Shown here: positions 50,167 through 57,560 of the stretch, piece after piece | Position numbering within the stretch: the first letter of the stretch is position 1 | How the letters are laid out: the number at the start of each line of letters is the position of its first letter | NCBI GenBank assembly: GCA_050946935.1 | Contig: JBMNVR010000001.1 | Location: 372,001-436,000 of the forward strand | Length of the DNA: 64,000 nucleotides | Source of the DNA: UQRS01 sp050946935 | Lineage (GTDB): Bacteria; Bacillota; Clostridia; Oscillospirales; Acutalibacteraceae | Direction: 5' to 3' | The notes under the pieces: model-generated | What the model was told of the DNA's origin: nothing | The model's input: only the letters and a program-made list of their open reading frames with translations | Database searches by the model: none | Translations under genes and position numbers: made by a program

Positions 50167-52710
50167 ATGTCCAATTATTTTCGCCGGTGTAAGGTGATCG
50201 CCGGTATTCTGCTTACCATCGCGCTTATGATGTCATCCTTTGCCATCCTGCCGGTTTCCGCGGCGGGTGCGGGGATAAAAACCTATTCTAATATTCCTTC
50301 TTATGAGACAAATGAAAAGATGATTGTACAGGTGAACGGGATGCGGATTCCGGTGCAAAACAATGCCGACGGCATTCCTTTTGTCCGGTTTGAAATGTCC
50401 GATTCGGCGGAGGTCAAGGTCCGCTTGGAAGGTGGGATTACCTCGGCGGTGATCCGCCCGATTGCACTCGGGATCCCGTATCAGATTGAAGGGGACAGCC
50501 TCACTTTTACATTGGCAGAGCCGCTGAAGTTCAAGATTGATCTGAACGGAAGCGACAGCCTGTATATTTTTGCCGACCCGCCCGAAACCGATGCGCCTGC
50601 GCTTTCTGATGCAAATGTGAAGAACGTCCTGGATTTTGCCGGCGTGTCGAATGATGGAACAAAGTGTACGGAGGCGCTTCAGGCCGCCATCGACTGGATT
50701 TCGGAAAATTCGGAAACGGCAAATGTTCTGTACTTTCCGGACGGGATTTATTATACCGGTTCACTGTATATCAAAAGCAATGTGCAGGTGTATTTGTCCA
50801 GCGGCGCGCTCATCAAGGCGTCCGATAATATCGCCGATTATATCGAGGTGTATGATTTCCCGCCCGATCAGCCGCACGAGAAGGCTTTCCTGATTTTAGA
50901 GGGTGCTCAAAACACTAAGATTTTCGGCCGCGGGACGGTCGATTCCAATGGCCGGCAGTTTGGGGCAGGCGGCGGCGCCTATGGAGGATCCAAGGTGATT
51001 ACCCTGTACTCCGGTGTGGATGCCGACCGCAAAGGCTCATCCAATCTGGTCATCAATGACATTATGCTGACGAATGGCTGGTTCTATCAATATTTCCTGT
51101 GCGGCGCGACCGATACCTCGTTGACCAATATCAAGGCTTTCAACACCTGTGCCAACGGAAGTTCGGTGCTGAATGTCGACGCCTTTAAGATTATGTGTGG
51201 TAGCAATATCACGCTGAAAGACGCTTTTCTGATGGGCAACGACGATGTGCTGACCACCGGCGCCGACGGTCCGCAGGCGGATGGAGAGCTGTACGACTGC
51301 ACCATCGACAATGTCGTTTTGTATCAGACTTCGGTTGCATCGCTGGTTCGGATCGCTTTCACCAACCGCTTTGCCGTGCACGACATTACGATCAAAAATG
51401 TGCTTTCTATCGACAACTGGGCCGGCACGGTGATCAAAGCGGAGAATTTTCCCGGATACAACTACTGCAACCCGATTTACAATATGACGTTTGAAAATTT
51501 CATTGTAGAGGGCGCGCACAATTTGCTTTCCTGGGGAATTGACAACAACGATGACACCTTCAGCAGTTTCCATGACTGGACCTTCCGCAACATCTCAATC
51601 ATGGGTGGTTCACTGCCGACGACTCTCAAGGGGACTTCGGCCAACAAAAAGGTCCGCAACTTTACTTTTGAGAATATTCAGATCAATGGCGCTTACTGCC
51701 GCAGCGCGGCGGATGCAAACATCACCGTTTTGCCCGAATCGACCGAGAATATTGTCTTTACTTCGGACAAGGTTTTTCAGCCTGTCGCAGAGGGACTGAT
51801 CGTTTACCTGGATTTTGACGAGGATGCAAAGGACACCAGTCTGCAGACAAATCCCGCCGGCAATTATGATTATACAGGGCAGATCAGCGGCACGCCGGCC
51901 GCCACGACCGGTTCCTCCGGCAAATTCGGAGAAGCGTTTCAGTTTGACGGGGGCGGCGGAAACTATGTCGAACTGAATAAAACGGCCGTCGTACGCTCCA
52001 GCGTTTTCACCACTGCGTTTTGGGTAAAGACGACGGACAATTCCTCCGGAAACGGCAGCAACCTATGGGAAAAGCCGGTGATTGCCGGTGTCAGCACTTG
52101 GGGTGCATCCTCCAATGATTTTACGATTGGACTGGATAACGGAAAGCTGTCCTACTGTTCCGGCTTGAACACCGGGGACGATCTGCAGTTCAGAAGTGAT
52201 CGCTTTGTTGCGGACAATACCTGGCACTTTGTCGCCGCGACCTGCGACGGTCAGAGCACCCGGATTTATCTGGATGGCGAACTGCTGACCGGGACGCTCA
52301 ACGGTGAAGGAAGTTATGACGCCGTCCCGACCGCCGGGAAAGGGCTGACGGGTGACGTGGGCTGGCAGATCGGCAACGCGCAGGCGTTGGGCTTTACCGG
52401 ATTGGTGGACGACTTTGCATTCTGGGGCAGGGTGCTGAGCGAGGATGAGATGCAAAGCCTTTACTACGACGGTGCGGGTCGCACGGTGCCGGATGCGGCT
52501 CGGGCATTTGAAGAACCTCCGGAAGATCGCACGACGGGCGACATAAACGGTGACGGTATCGTGACTGTCTCTGACGTGGTGGAGCTGCGGGGACAAATTA
52601 TGGATGGTACATATGACTCTGAAATCTGCGATTTGGATGGAGATGGTACCGTAACCGTTTCTGATGTAGTGGAATTGCGGAAGATCATTGTGCAGGGTAC
52701 GGATGCATAA
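50167..52710 (+). CDS. Secreted beta-helix glycosidase (GH28/pectate-lyase superfamily) with LamG and dockerin
   Basis: An 847-residue secreted enzyme: signal peptide (about 1-35), an N-terminal beta domain (about 38-135), a right-handed beta-helix glycosidase (about 145-530) of the GH28/GH49-like type, a LamG domain (about 545-770) and a type I dockerin (about 790-845). Candidate catalytic acids are Asp338 in NVDAFKI and Asp359-Asp360 in GNDDVLTTG. FPDGIYYTGSLYIKSNVQVY is typical of the family's helix entry. The substrate could be pectin-like or another acidic or alpha-linked glycan. The dockerin repeats (GDINGDGIVTVSDVVELRG; DLDGDGTVTVSDVVELR) closely match those of the DUF4886 protein. The ATG at 50167 follows AAGGAGG; one six codons upstream overlaps the site. 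Confidence 0.87.
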   Translation: MSNYFRRCKVIAGILLTIALMMSSFAILPVSAAGAGIKTYSNIPSYETNEKMIVQVNGMRIPVQNNADGIPFVRFEMSDSAEVKVRLEGGITSAVIRPIALGIPYQIEGDSLTFTLAEPLKFKIDLNGSDSLYIFADPPETDAPALSDANVKNVLDFAGVSNDGTKCTEALQAAIDWISENSETANVLYFPDGIYYTGSLYIKSNVQVYLSSGALIKASDNIADYIEVYDFPPDQPHEKAFLILEGAQNTKIFGRGTVDSNGRQFGAGGGAYGGSKVITLYSGVDADRKGSSNLVINDIMLTNGWFYQYFLCGATDTSLTNIKAFNTCANGSSVLNVDAFKIMCGSNITLKDAFLMGNDDVLTTGADGPQADGELYDCTIDNVVLYQTSVASLVRIAFTNRFAVHDITIKNVLSIDNWAGTVIKAENFPGYNYCNPIYNMTFENFIVEGAHNLLSWGIDNNDDTFSSFHDWTFRNISIMGGSLPTTLKGTSANKKVRNFTFENIQINGAYCRSAADANITVLPESTENIVFTSDKVFQPVAEGLIVYLDFDEDAKDTSLQTNPAGNYDYTGQISGTPAATTGSSGKFGEAFQFDGGGGNYVELNKTAVVRSSVFTTAFWVKTTDNSSGNGSNLWEKPVIAGVSTWGASSNDFTIGLDNGKLSYCSGLNTGDDLQFRSDRFVADNTWHFVAATCDGQSTRIYLDGELLTGTLNGEGSYDAVPTAGKGLTGDVGWQIGNAQALGFTGLVDDFAFWGRVLSEDEMQSLYYDGAGRTVPDAARAFEEPPEDRTTGDINGDGIVTVSDVVELRGQIMDGTYDSEICDLDGDGTVTVSDVVELRKIIVQGTDA

Positions 52711-52750
52711 TCATCCGGGAAATCCGGCGACGTATTATGTTTTTATATAA

Positions 52751-52792
52751 GAGAGACTTCCCGCGGGAGGATGCTCCCGCGGGAAGTCTCTC
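52751..52792. repeat. Perfect 18-bp hairpin downstream of the dockerin glycosidase
   Basis: The sequence 52751-52768 pairs exactly with 52775-52792 around GGATGC. It lies 40 bases past the stop codon. No U-tract follows on the plus strand, so it may be a U-less terminator or a 3'-end protector. Confidence 0.7.
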
Positions 52793-52847
52793 GGTGTGAC
52801 GGCGGCCCGCATCGGTTGGGATGCGTCGGGAAAGGAAGCGGTATTGT

Positions 52848-53759
52848 ATGGAAGGACAGCGGAAACATCAACCGGCCGCGTGGGTGAAATACAGCGGAAA
52901 TCCGGTTTTGGGCGGCAAACTCGGTGTCTGTTTTGACGTCTGCGTTTTGCTGGAGGACGGAGAGTACCGGATGTATTTCTCCTGGAGAGATAAGGGAAGC
53001 ATTGCACTTGCACGAAGTCGGGACGGTTATAGCTTTGATGAGCCGGAGGTTGTGCTTTCTCCCCGACCGACTGCAGCGGGGTACGAGGATGATGTCAACC
53101 GGCCGGTTGTTCTTCGCCGCGGCGGGCGGTATTACATGTGGTATACCGGTCAATACAAGCCCGGTCAGGCCGATGGAACCTCTCATATTTTTTGTGCGGT
53201 CAGCGACGACGGTGTACATTTCGAACGTGCGGCGGAGACCCCTGTCCTCAGCCCTGAGGCCGAGTGGGAAAAATCTGCTGTGATGTCCCCCCATGTCCTG
53301 TTTGATGAGGCATCTCAGCTTTATAAAATGTGGTACTCGGCCGGTGAGCAGTACGAGCCGAATGCTATCGGTTATGCAGTCAGCGACGATGGACTGCAAT
53401 GGCAGAAGCAACCGGAAAACCCGGTTTTCACGGCGGGAGAGGCTGGCGCGTGGGACAGCTATAAAGTTGCCGGATGTCAGGTGATCCGAACGGGCGACAT
53501 ATATACCATGCTGTATATCGGTTACCCCAACGATCATGACGCGAAAATCGGGATGGCCTATAGTCGGGACGGCGTGACCGGCTGGAAGCGAGCCGGAGAG
53601 GGTCCGATCATTACGCCTGACGCGGGCGCGTGGGACAGTGAAGCTTGCTACAAGCCTTATGCGGTGTTCGACGGCCGGAAATGGCGGCTGTATTATAACG
53701 GACGCACGGGCGGGGTGGAGCAGATCGGTCTCGCCGAGCGGACGGGAGCGGATTTGTAA
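52848..53759 (+). CDS. Beta-propeller glycoside hydrolase-like protein (GH43/GH32 clan-type)
   Basis: A 303-residue cytoplasmic protein (no signal peptide) built of repeated blades with the pattern SxDG or SRDG followed by W/F: ALARSRDGYSFDE, AVSDDGVHFERA, AVSDDGLQWQKQ, AYSRDGVTGWKRA. This five-bladed propeller is shared by GH43, GH32, GH68 and GH130 enzymes. Asp39 (CFDVCVLLEDG) and Glu/Asp residues in KMWYSAGEQYE and AWDSEA are candidates for the active site. The family and substrate cannot be fixed by eye. The ATG at 52848 follows AAAGGAAG. It lies 137 bases after the dockerin glycosidase and converges with the AraC gene. Confidence 0.78.
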   Translation: MEGQRKHQPAAWVKYSGNPVLGGKLGVCFDVCVLLEDGEYRMYFSWRDKGSIALARSRDGYSFDEPEVVLSPRPTAAGYEDDVNRPVVLRRGGRYYMWYTGQYKPGQADGTSHIFCAVSDDGVHFERAAETPVLSPEAEWEKSAVMSPHVLFDEASQLYKMWYSAGEQYEPNAIGYAVSDDGLQWQKQPENPVFTAGEAGAWDSYKVAGCQVIRTGDIYTMLYIGYPNDHDAKIGMAYSRDGVTGWKRAGEGPIITPDAGAWDSEACYKPYAVFDGRKWRLYYNGRTGGVEQIGLAERTGADL

Positions 53760-53820
53760 ATGATCCTTGTGGTGCCATATGCTGTATATTGTCCGGTGTA
53801 ACGGGGCGGCTTTTGGTTTT

Positions 53821-54636
53821 TTACAATGTATTCATATTGAACTGTCCAAAACCATTTCGGTAACTTTTCGGTGAAACGCCTTTGCTGTTTTTGAATACCC
53901 GGAAAAAATATTCCACTCGGGTGAAGCCGCAAAGATCGGAAATCTCCGATATATTGAAATCGCTGTTCAGAAGCAGAAAACAGGCTTGTTTGATCCGTTC
54001 ATCGGTGATGTCGCGGCTGATGGTCGTACCGAAATAGGATTTGTACATCCGCTCCAGATAATCTGGGTTATAGCCTAAAGCCCGGCTGATCCGGGAGGTT
54101 GAAAGATCATCGGAGTAATGGGTGCGGATATAGGTTTTGACCCGGCTGGCCAAAATCTGTTTGGTTCGTTCGGTTTCGGTGATTCCCGCAAAGTCGGCGA
54201 TTTCGTGCAGCAGCATTTTGGTTATCAGGTTGTCATAGCGCGGGTTATCCCGCCCGCCTGCCCGATCGTCCAGAAAACTGCGGAGTTCCTCCAAAAGGCG
54301 GTCAGGCCGACCGACCCGTGTGAATTTCGGTATACGAATGATGTCCGCGTCTTTTTCGGAATCAGCGGGATAAAAATGATGCCAGTAAAAGCTCAGGTCG
54401 GGATCATAGGGCATATATCCGCCGTGCTGTACAAAAGGGCAGAGAATCAGTGCGTGGTTTTTCGGCACAGCATATTTTCGGTCCTCTTCAAACAGATAAA
54501 GCGTTCCGCTGGACACGAAAATAATTTCGTAGGTATCAGTTACCCGCGTCTCGTGAATGCCGACGCCGCGGGAAATGAACCGTCCGCTGTAGGAGGTTCG
54601 AATGTGATTGGTGTTGATCTGCAAATAATCCTCCAT
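53821..54636 (-). CDS. AraC-family transcriptional regulator
   Basis: A 271-residue regulator with an N-terminal cupin sugar-sensing domain (about 20-140; YEIIFVSSGTLYLFEED, HALILCPFVQHGGYMP, YWHHFYP) and a C-terminal double helix-turn-helix (about 170-268; STSRISRALGYNPDYLERMY, NISEISDLCGFTRVEYFFRV, GVSPKSYR). It is divergent from the MGH1-like glycosidase and convergent with the propeller glycosidase, so it probably senses a glycan breakdown product and switches those genes. The ATG at 54636 follows GAGGGGG; the Met six codons earlier overlaps that site. Confidence 0.9.
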   Translation of the reverse strand: MEDYLQINTNHIRTSYSGRFISRGVGIHETRVTDTYEIIFVSSGTLYLFEEDRKYAVPKNHALILCPFVQHGGYMPYDPDLSFYWHHFYPADSEKDADIIRIPKFTRVGRPDRLLEELRSFLDDRAGGRDNPRYDNLITKMLLHEIADFAGITETERTKQILASRVKTYIRTHYSDDLSTSRISRALGYNPDYLERMYKSYFGTTISRDITDERIKQACFLLLNSDFNISEISDLCGFTRVEYFFRVFKNSKGVSPKSYRNGFGQFNMNTL

Positions 54637-54689
54637 AGAAAAATGCCCCCTCATAAGAGTCGGATTTTTATAGTTCAGATAGAAACGTG

Positions 54690-54705
54690 ATTCTTTTATT
54701 AGAAT
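54690..54705. promoter_or_regulatory. Possible operator between the AraC regulator and MGH1-like gene
   Basis: ATTCT-TTTATT-AGAAT, a perfect 5-bp dyad inside the 192-base divergent region. It is a candidate binding site for the neighbouring regulator; the call rests only on symmetry and position. Confidence 0.3.
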
Positions 54706-54828
54706 AACAAAAATTCAAAATAAAAGCAATATAAAATCCAATAAAAGGGACGGAATTTTAGAGTGTTTTCGATAAAGGAAAAACGATGTATACCTTCCGG
54801 TGGTTCAGAAGGCCGGTGCAGGTCGTTG

Positions 54829-56814
54829 ATGGAAATATATGATCTGGATCGGATATTACGGCAGCCCTACCTACCGGGGATGCTGTCCGGCTTCAGCGAA
54901 AATCTGTTTGCCCTGTACGCGCCCGGCTGGGGTTTTGACTCGACCTGTATTTTCAGAACAGGGCTGGATACCGGCTATGCTTTCCCGCTTTGCATATATG
55001 TGGATGGAGAAAAAATCTCTCCCAGCCGGGCGACCTATCGGCCCAGCTTTATTCACAGCACTGCGCTGGTCTCGGATCCCAACGGGAAGAAGATTCATAT
55101 ATCCGGGTATAAATATATTCAGGAAGACGATTTGGCTGCCGTTGTGCTTGTGGCGAAAAACACCGGCTCGACAGAGGTCGAGCTCCTCGCGGCCGCTTTG
55201 TGGGAAGGGGAGTCTCCGGCTTCGGCGGACGGGTGGTATATTCGTGCGGAAGGGGACGGGTTCGGTCGGTCGCGGCACGGTTTGGAGAAGAAAATCCGTC
55301 TCGCACCGGGGGAGCGCGTTGTTTTTCGCTTGGCAATGGCCTTTTCGGAGCGGGATACCGATGGCGCGCAAAAAATCCGGCGCTTTTTTAAAACAGAGGA
55401 TTTCCTGACCGTACAGCGCCGGGAATTTGGTCGCTGGTTTCGGGAGAATATTCCCTATTTTGAATGCGACGATCCGCAGATTACCCAGATTTACTATTAC
55501 CGATGGCTGACCTATCGCAGCAATATTCGTAAAACGCCGGCAGGACGGTACATCATCACCGAATTTTTGCCCAATGTCAGTTGGGCCGGTAAATATAACT
55601 CAATTCCGGCTGCGGCATATATGCATTTTATGGAGGGAAGATGGGTCGCTAATCCGCGTTATCTGAACGACTACGCCGATTTCTGGTTTGAGAGCGGGGT
55701 CAATCCAAGACTGTATAGCTTTCCGGTTGCGGCGGCGCTGTATCAGAGGTATCTGGTCGACGGAGATGTTGACCGTCTGGTGGCAAAACTGCCCGATCTT
55801 ATGTGGAATTACGACGGGTGGACCATCTCGCACGGACGGGAAAACGGACTTTTTGTGCAGACGGCTGATCGGGACGGTATGGAATATTCTATCGGTGGGG
55901 ATGGCTTCCGTCCGACCATCAATAGTTATATGTATGCTGACGCGGTAGCCATTTCTCAAATTTCCGCCTTGGCTGGGGAGATGGTGTCGGCCAAGGCATA
56001 TACATTGCGCGCTGATGCGTTGCGCGACCTTGTGCAAACCCACCTCTGGAATCCGGAGGACGCTTTTTTTGAGGTGTTGCGGGAGGGGGATACCGATTTG
56101 TCCGGCGTGCGCGAGCTTTGCGGCTATCTGCCCTGGGTATTTCATATGCCGGGAGAAGCCTATGGCACGGCATTCCGCTTTTTGACCGATCCGGAGGGCT
56201 TCGCTGCCCCTTTTGGTCCGACGACGGTCGAACAGAAACATCCGGATTTTATGCGGGAAAATGCGCACGATTGTTTATGGAACGGCCCGTCGTGGCCGTA
56301 CGCGACCACACAAACCCTCTGGGCGGCGGCCAACGCGCTGCGTGATTATGGCCGTCCGCCGTTGCAAAAATCGGTGTATTTCCAGCTGCTTAAGGCTTAC
56401 GCGCAGTCGCAGTATAAGGACGGATATCCTTGGATTGCGGAAAATTTGGATCCGCAATCCGGCAAGTGGATCGTCGACAAACCGCGCAGCGTCCACTACA
56501 ATCATTCCTGCTTTGCGGATTTGATCATCACGGGGTATGTTGGTCTTCTTCCCGCGGCGGATAGCGAGCGATTGGTGATTCATCCTCTGGCGCCGGAGGA
56601 GACGGCGTATTTCGCTTTGGAAAGGGTTTGCTATCGAGGACATACAATCTCTGTTTTTTATGATCGGGATGGGGAACGCTACGGCTTCGGCCGGGGTATG
56701 CGGGTGTTTGTGGACGGCGTTCAGCGCCTCGCCGCCCCTGTTCTGCAGCCAGTAACGGTTGTGTTGTCAGATTTGGAAAATGCCGGAACTGTGGACTCAA
56801 GCGGTGCGGGTTGA
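54829..56814 (+). CDS. MGH1-like (alpha/alpha)6-barrel glycoside hydrolase
   Basis: A 661-residue cytoplasmic enzyme with an N-terminal beta-sandwich (about 1-190), an (alpha/alpha)6 barrel (about 205-590) and a short beta domain at the end. It resembles the mannosylglycerate-hydrolase MGH1-like/GH63 group: YYYRWLTYRSNIRKTPAGRY, EFLPNVSWAGKYNSIPAAA, the acidic ENAHDCLWNGPSWPYATTQT and YNHSCFADLIITGYVGLLP. Substrate unknown. The start is uncertain: the ATG at 54829 has only a weak GCAGGT site, and a GTG at 54763 in frame is an alternative that adds 22 residues. The AraC gene is divergent, a common regulatory pairing. Confidence 0.8.
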   Translation: MEIYDLDRILRQPYLPGMLSGFSENLFALYAPGWGFDSTCIFRTGLDTGYAFPLCIYVDGEKISPSRATYRPSFIHSTALVSDPNGKKIHISGYKYIQEDDLAAVVLVAKNTGSTEVELLAAALWEGESPASADGWYIRAEGDGFGRSRHGLEKKIRLAPGERVVFRLAMAFSERDTDGAQKIRRFFKTEDFLTVQRREFGRWFRENIPYFECDDPQITQIYYYRWLTYRSNIRKTPAGRYIITEFLPNVSWAGKYNSIPAAAYMHFMEGRWVANPRYLNDYADFWFESGVNPRLYSFPVAAALYQRYLVDGDVDRLVAKLPDLMWNYDGWTISHGRENGLFVQTADRDGMEYSIGGDGFRPTINSYMYADAVAISQISALAGEMVSAKAYTLRADALRDLVQTHLWNPEDAFFEVLREGDTDLSGVRELCGYLPWVFHMPGEAYGTAFRFLTDPEGFAAPFGPTTVEQKHPDFMRENAHDCLWNGPSWPYATTQTLWAAANALRDYGRPPLQKSVYFQLLKAYAQSQYKDGYPWIAENLDPQSGKWIVDKPRSVHYNHSCFADLIITGYVGLLPAADSERLVIHPLAPEETAYFALERVCYRGHTISVFYDRDGERYGFGRGMRVFVDGVQRLAAPVLQPVTVVLSDLENAGTVDSSGAG

Positions 56815-56911
56815 GAAACAGGAGGAAGATGCGCTTTCTTTTTATCGGGCTTTTCCAGGGTGCGGTGTGATGTTTGCGCTCCGCATTCTGTGGACTGGGA
56901 GCCGGATGAGT

Positions 56912-57122
56912 TCAAAATAAAAGCTGGCCGGGCGGAGGAGTGATTCCTGCTTGCCCGGCCGGTTTGTCGTATGAGCCGAGACAAGCAACGCTGGCAATAA
57001 AGATTTGGTCGACAGTGCTGTAGAGTGCCGCGGCAAGCAGAATTAGGACACAGGGTACGGCATGCTGTGCCATCAGACGGAAAAGCTTCTCGCTTTCCGG
57101 GAACGCATTGAATTTTTTGCAT
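56912..57122 (-). pseudogene. Remnant of a MATE-family efflux transporter (N-terminal fragment)
   Basis: From a well-placed ATG at 57122 (GGAGG 7 bases upstream) the frame is ruined after three codons. Skipping one A in the A-run restores ESEKLFRLMAQHAVPCVLIL followed by LAAALYSTVDQIFIASVA. This matches the first membrane helix of MATE transporters (the family typically has IPCILSLLVSSLYNIVDQIF). Resemblance stops there, and the frame closes in a terminator. So only about 45 residues of a roughly 450-residue transporter survive: a frameshift plus a large deletion. Confidence 0.7.
56914..56962 (-). terminator. Minus-strand terminator fused to the MATE remnant
   Basis: An 8-bp GC stem with two further pairs (56924-56933 with 56953-56962) is followed on the minus strand by AGCTTTTATTTTG. 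Confidence 0.75.
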
Positions 57123-57284
57123 GATCAAACCTCCGGAAAATAAAATTTCAGACCGCCGGAGATTTTTCGGCAAAGCGTATAAAACCCAAAAAGCGCGCCG
57201 TCCAATCCGTTTTTCGGTTTTGCAAAAAAGGATTTGCCGCTTTTCTCTGCCGCATGGTGCGGGTCAACCGGAAAGCAAAAAAGA

Positions 57285-57481
57285 AAAAGCCTTGTAGTCA
57301 AGCCGGATTTACGCCGTTTGGCTACATGCTTTTCTTAGAATGTGATTATCGTTCGTTTTGCCGGGTTTGCCGCCCTCCTCCAAAGAAGGCGGATTCCGGC
57401 GGATAGCTTTGCTCCTGTGGGACAAGTAAAAACAGCGGGCGGCAAAACAACTGGTTTTACGCAGTTTCTGCCACTCGCTGT
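57285..57481 (-). ncRNA. Probable stand-alone structured RNA of about 190 nt (class unknown)
   Basis: Minus-strand transcript inferred from a promoter at 57488-57516 and an intrinsic terminator at 57285-57340 (stem AAAGC-TGTAG-CAA-CGG with its complement, then TTTTTCTTTTTT). The RNA can fold as one long rod: its 5' CTACAGC pairs with GCATGTAG near the 3' end, then GAGTG with CATTC, a large internal loop, and a 10-bp TTTGCCGCCC/GGGCGGCAAA top stem. This is like the layout of 6S RNA, but I cannot match sequence. The 5' arm also competes with the terminator stem, so an attenuator is possible. No open frame of note. Confidence 0.5.
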
Positions 57482-57487
57482 AGTTTT

Positions 57488-57516
57488 ATTGTATCAAACG
57501 CTTTTGGGTTTCGCAA
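57488..57516 (-). promoter_or_regulatory. Promoter of the putative structured RNA
   Basis: On the minus strand TTGCGA (57516-57511), a 17-base spacer and TACAAT (57493-57488). It overlaps a hairpin (57496-57503 with 57515-57522) that on the plus strand ends in TTTTTT and could also be a plus-strand terminator. Confidence 0.55.
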
Positions 57517-57560
57517 GCGTTTTTTGAGCCGCGGGCTTTATATGGGAGACCGCCGGTATT

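Larger units (their letters stand above)
56815..57560. other. Region without intact genes: transporter remnant and structured RNA
   Basis: Between the MGH1-like gene and pyrG no intact gene is seen. It holds a minus-strand terminator (56914-56962), a frameshifted N-terminal MATE remnant (56912-57122), its likely promoter (TTGGAC, 17 bases, TTATAC on the minus strand near 57178-57206), a CTCCGG/CCGGAG hairpin (57131-57161) and the probable RNA locus 57285-57516. Confidence 0.6.

Noticed and set aside
57301..57480. Cobalamin riboswitch on the plus strand (GCCACT near 57470)
   Set aside because: Only the six-base GCCACT matches; the other conserved B12-box segments are absent, and the gene order offers no target.
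57342..57527. 61-codon plus-strand frame
   Set aside because: No ribosome site or recognisable protein pattern, and it lies antisense to the inferred structured RNA.
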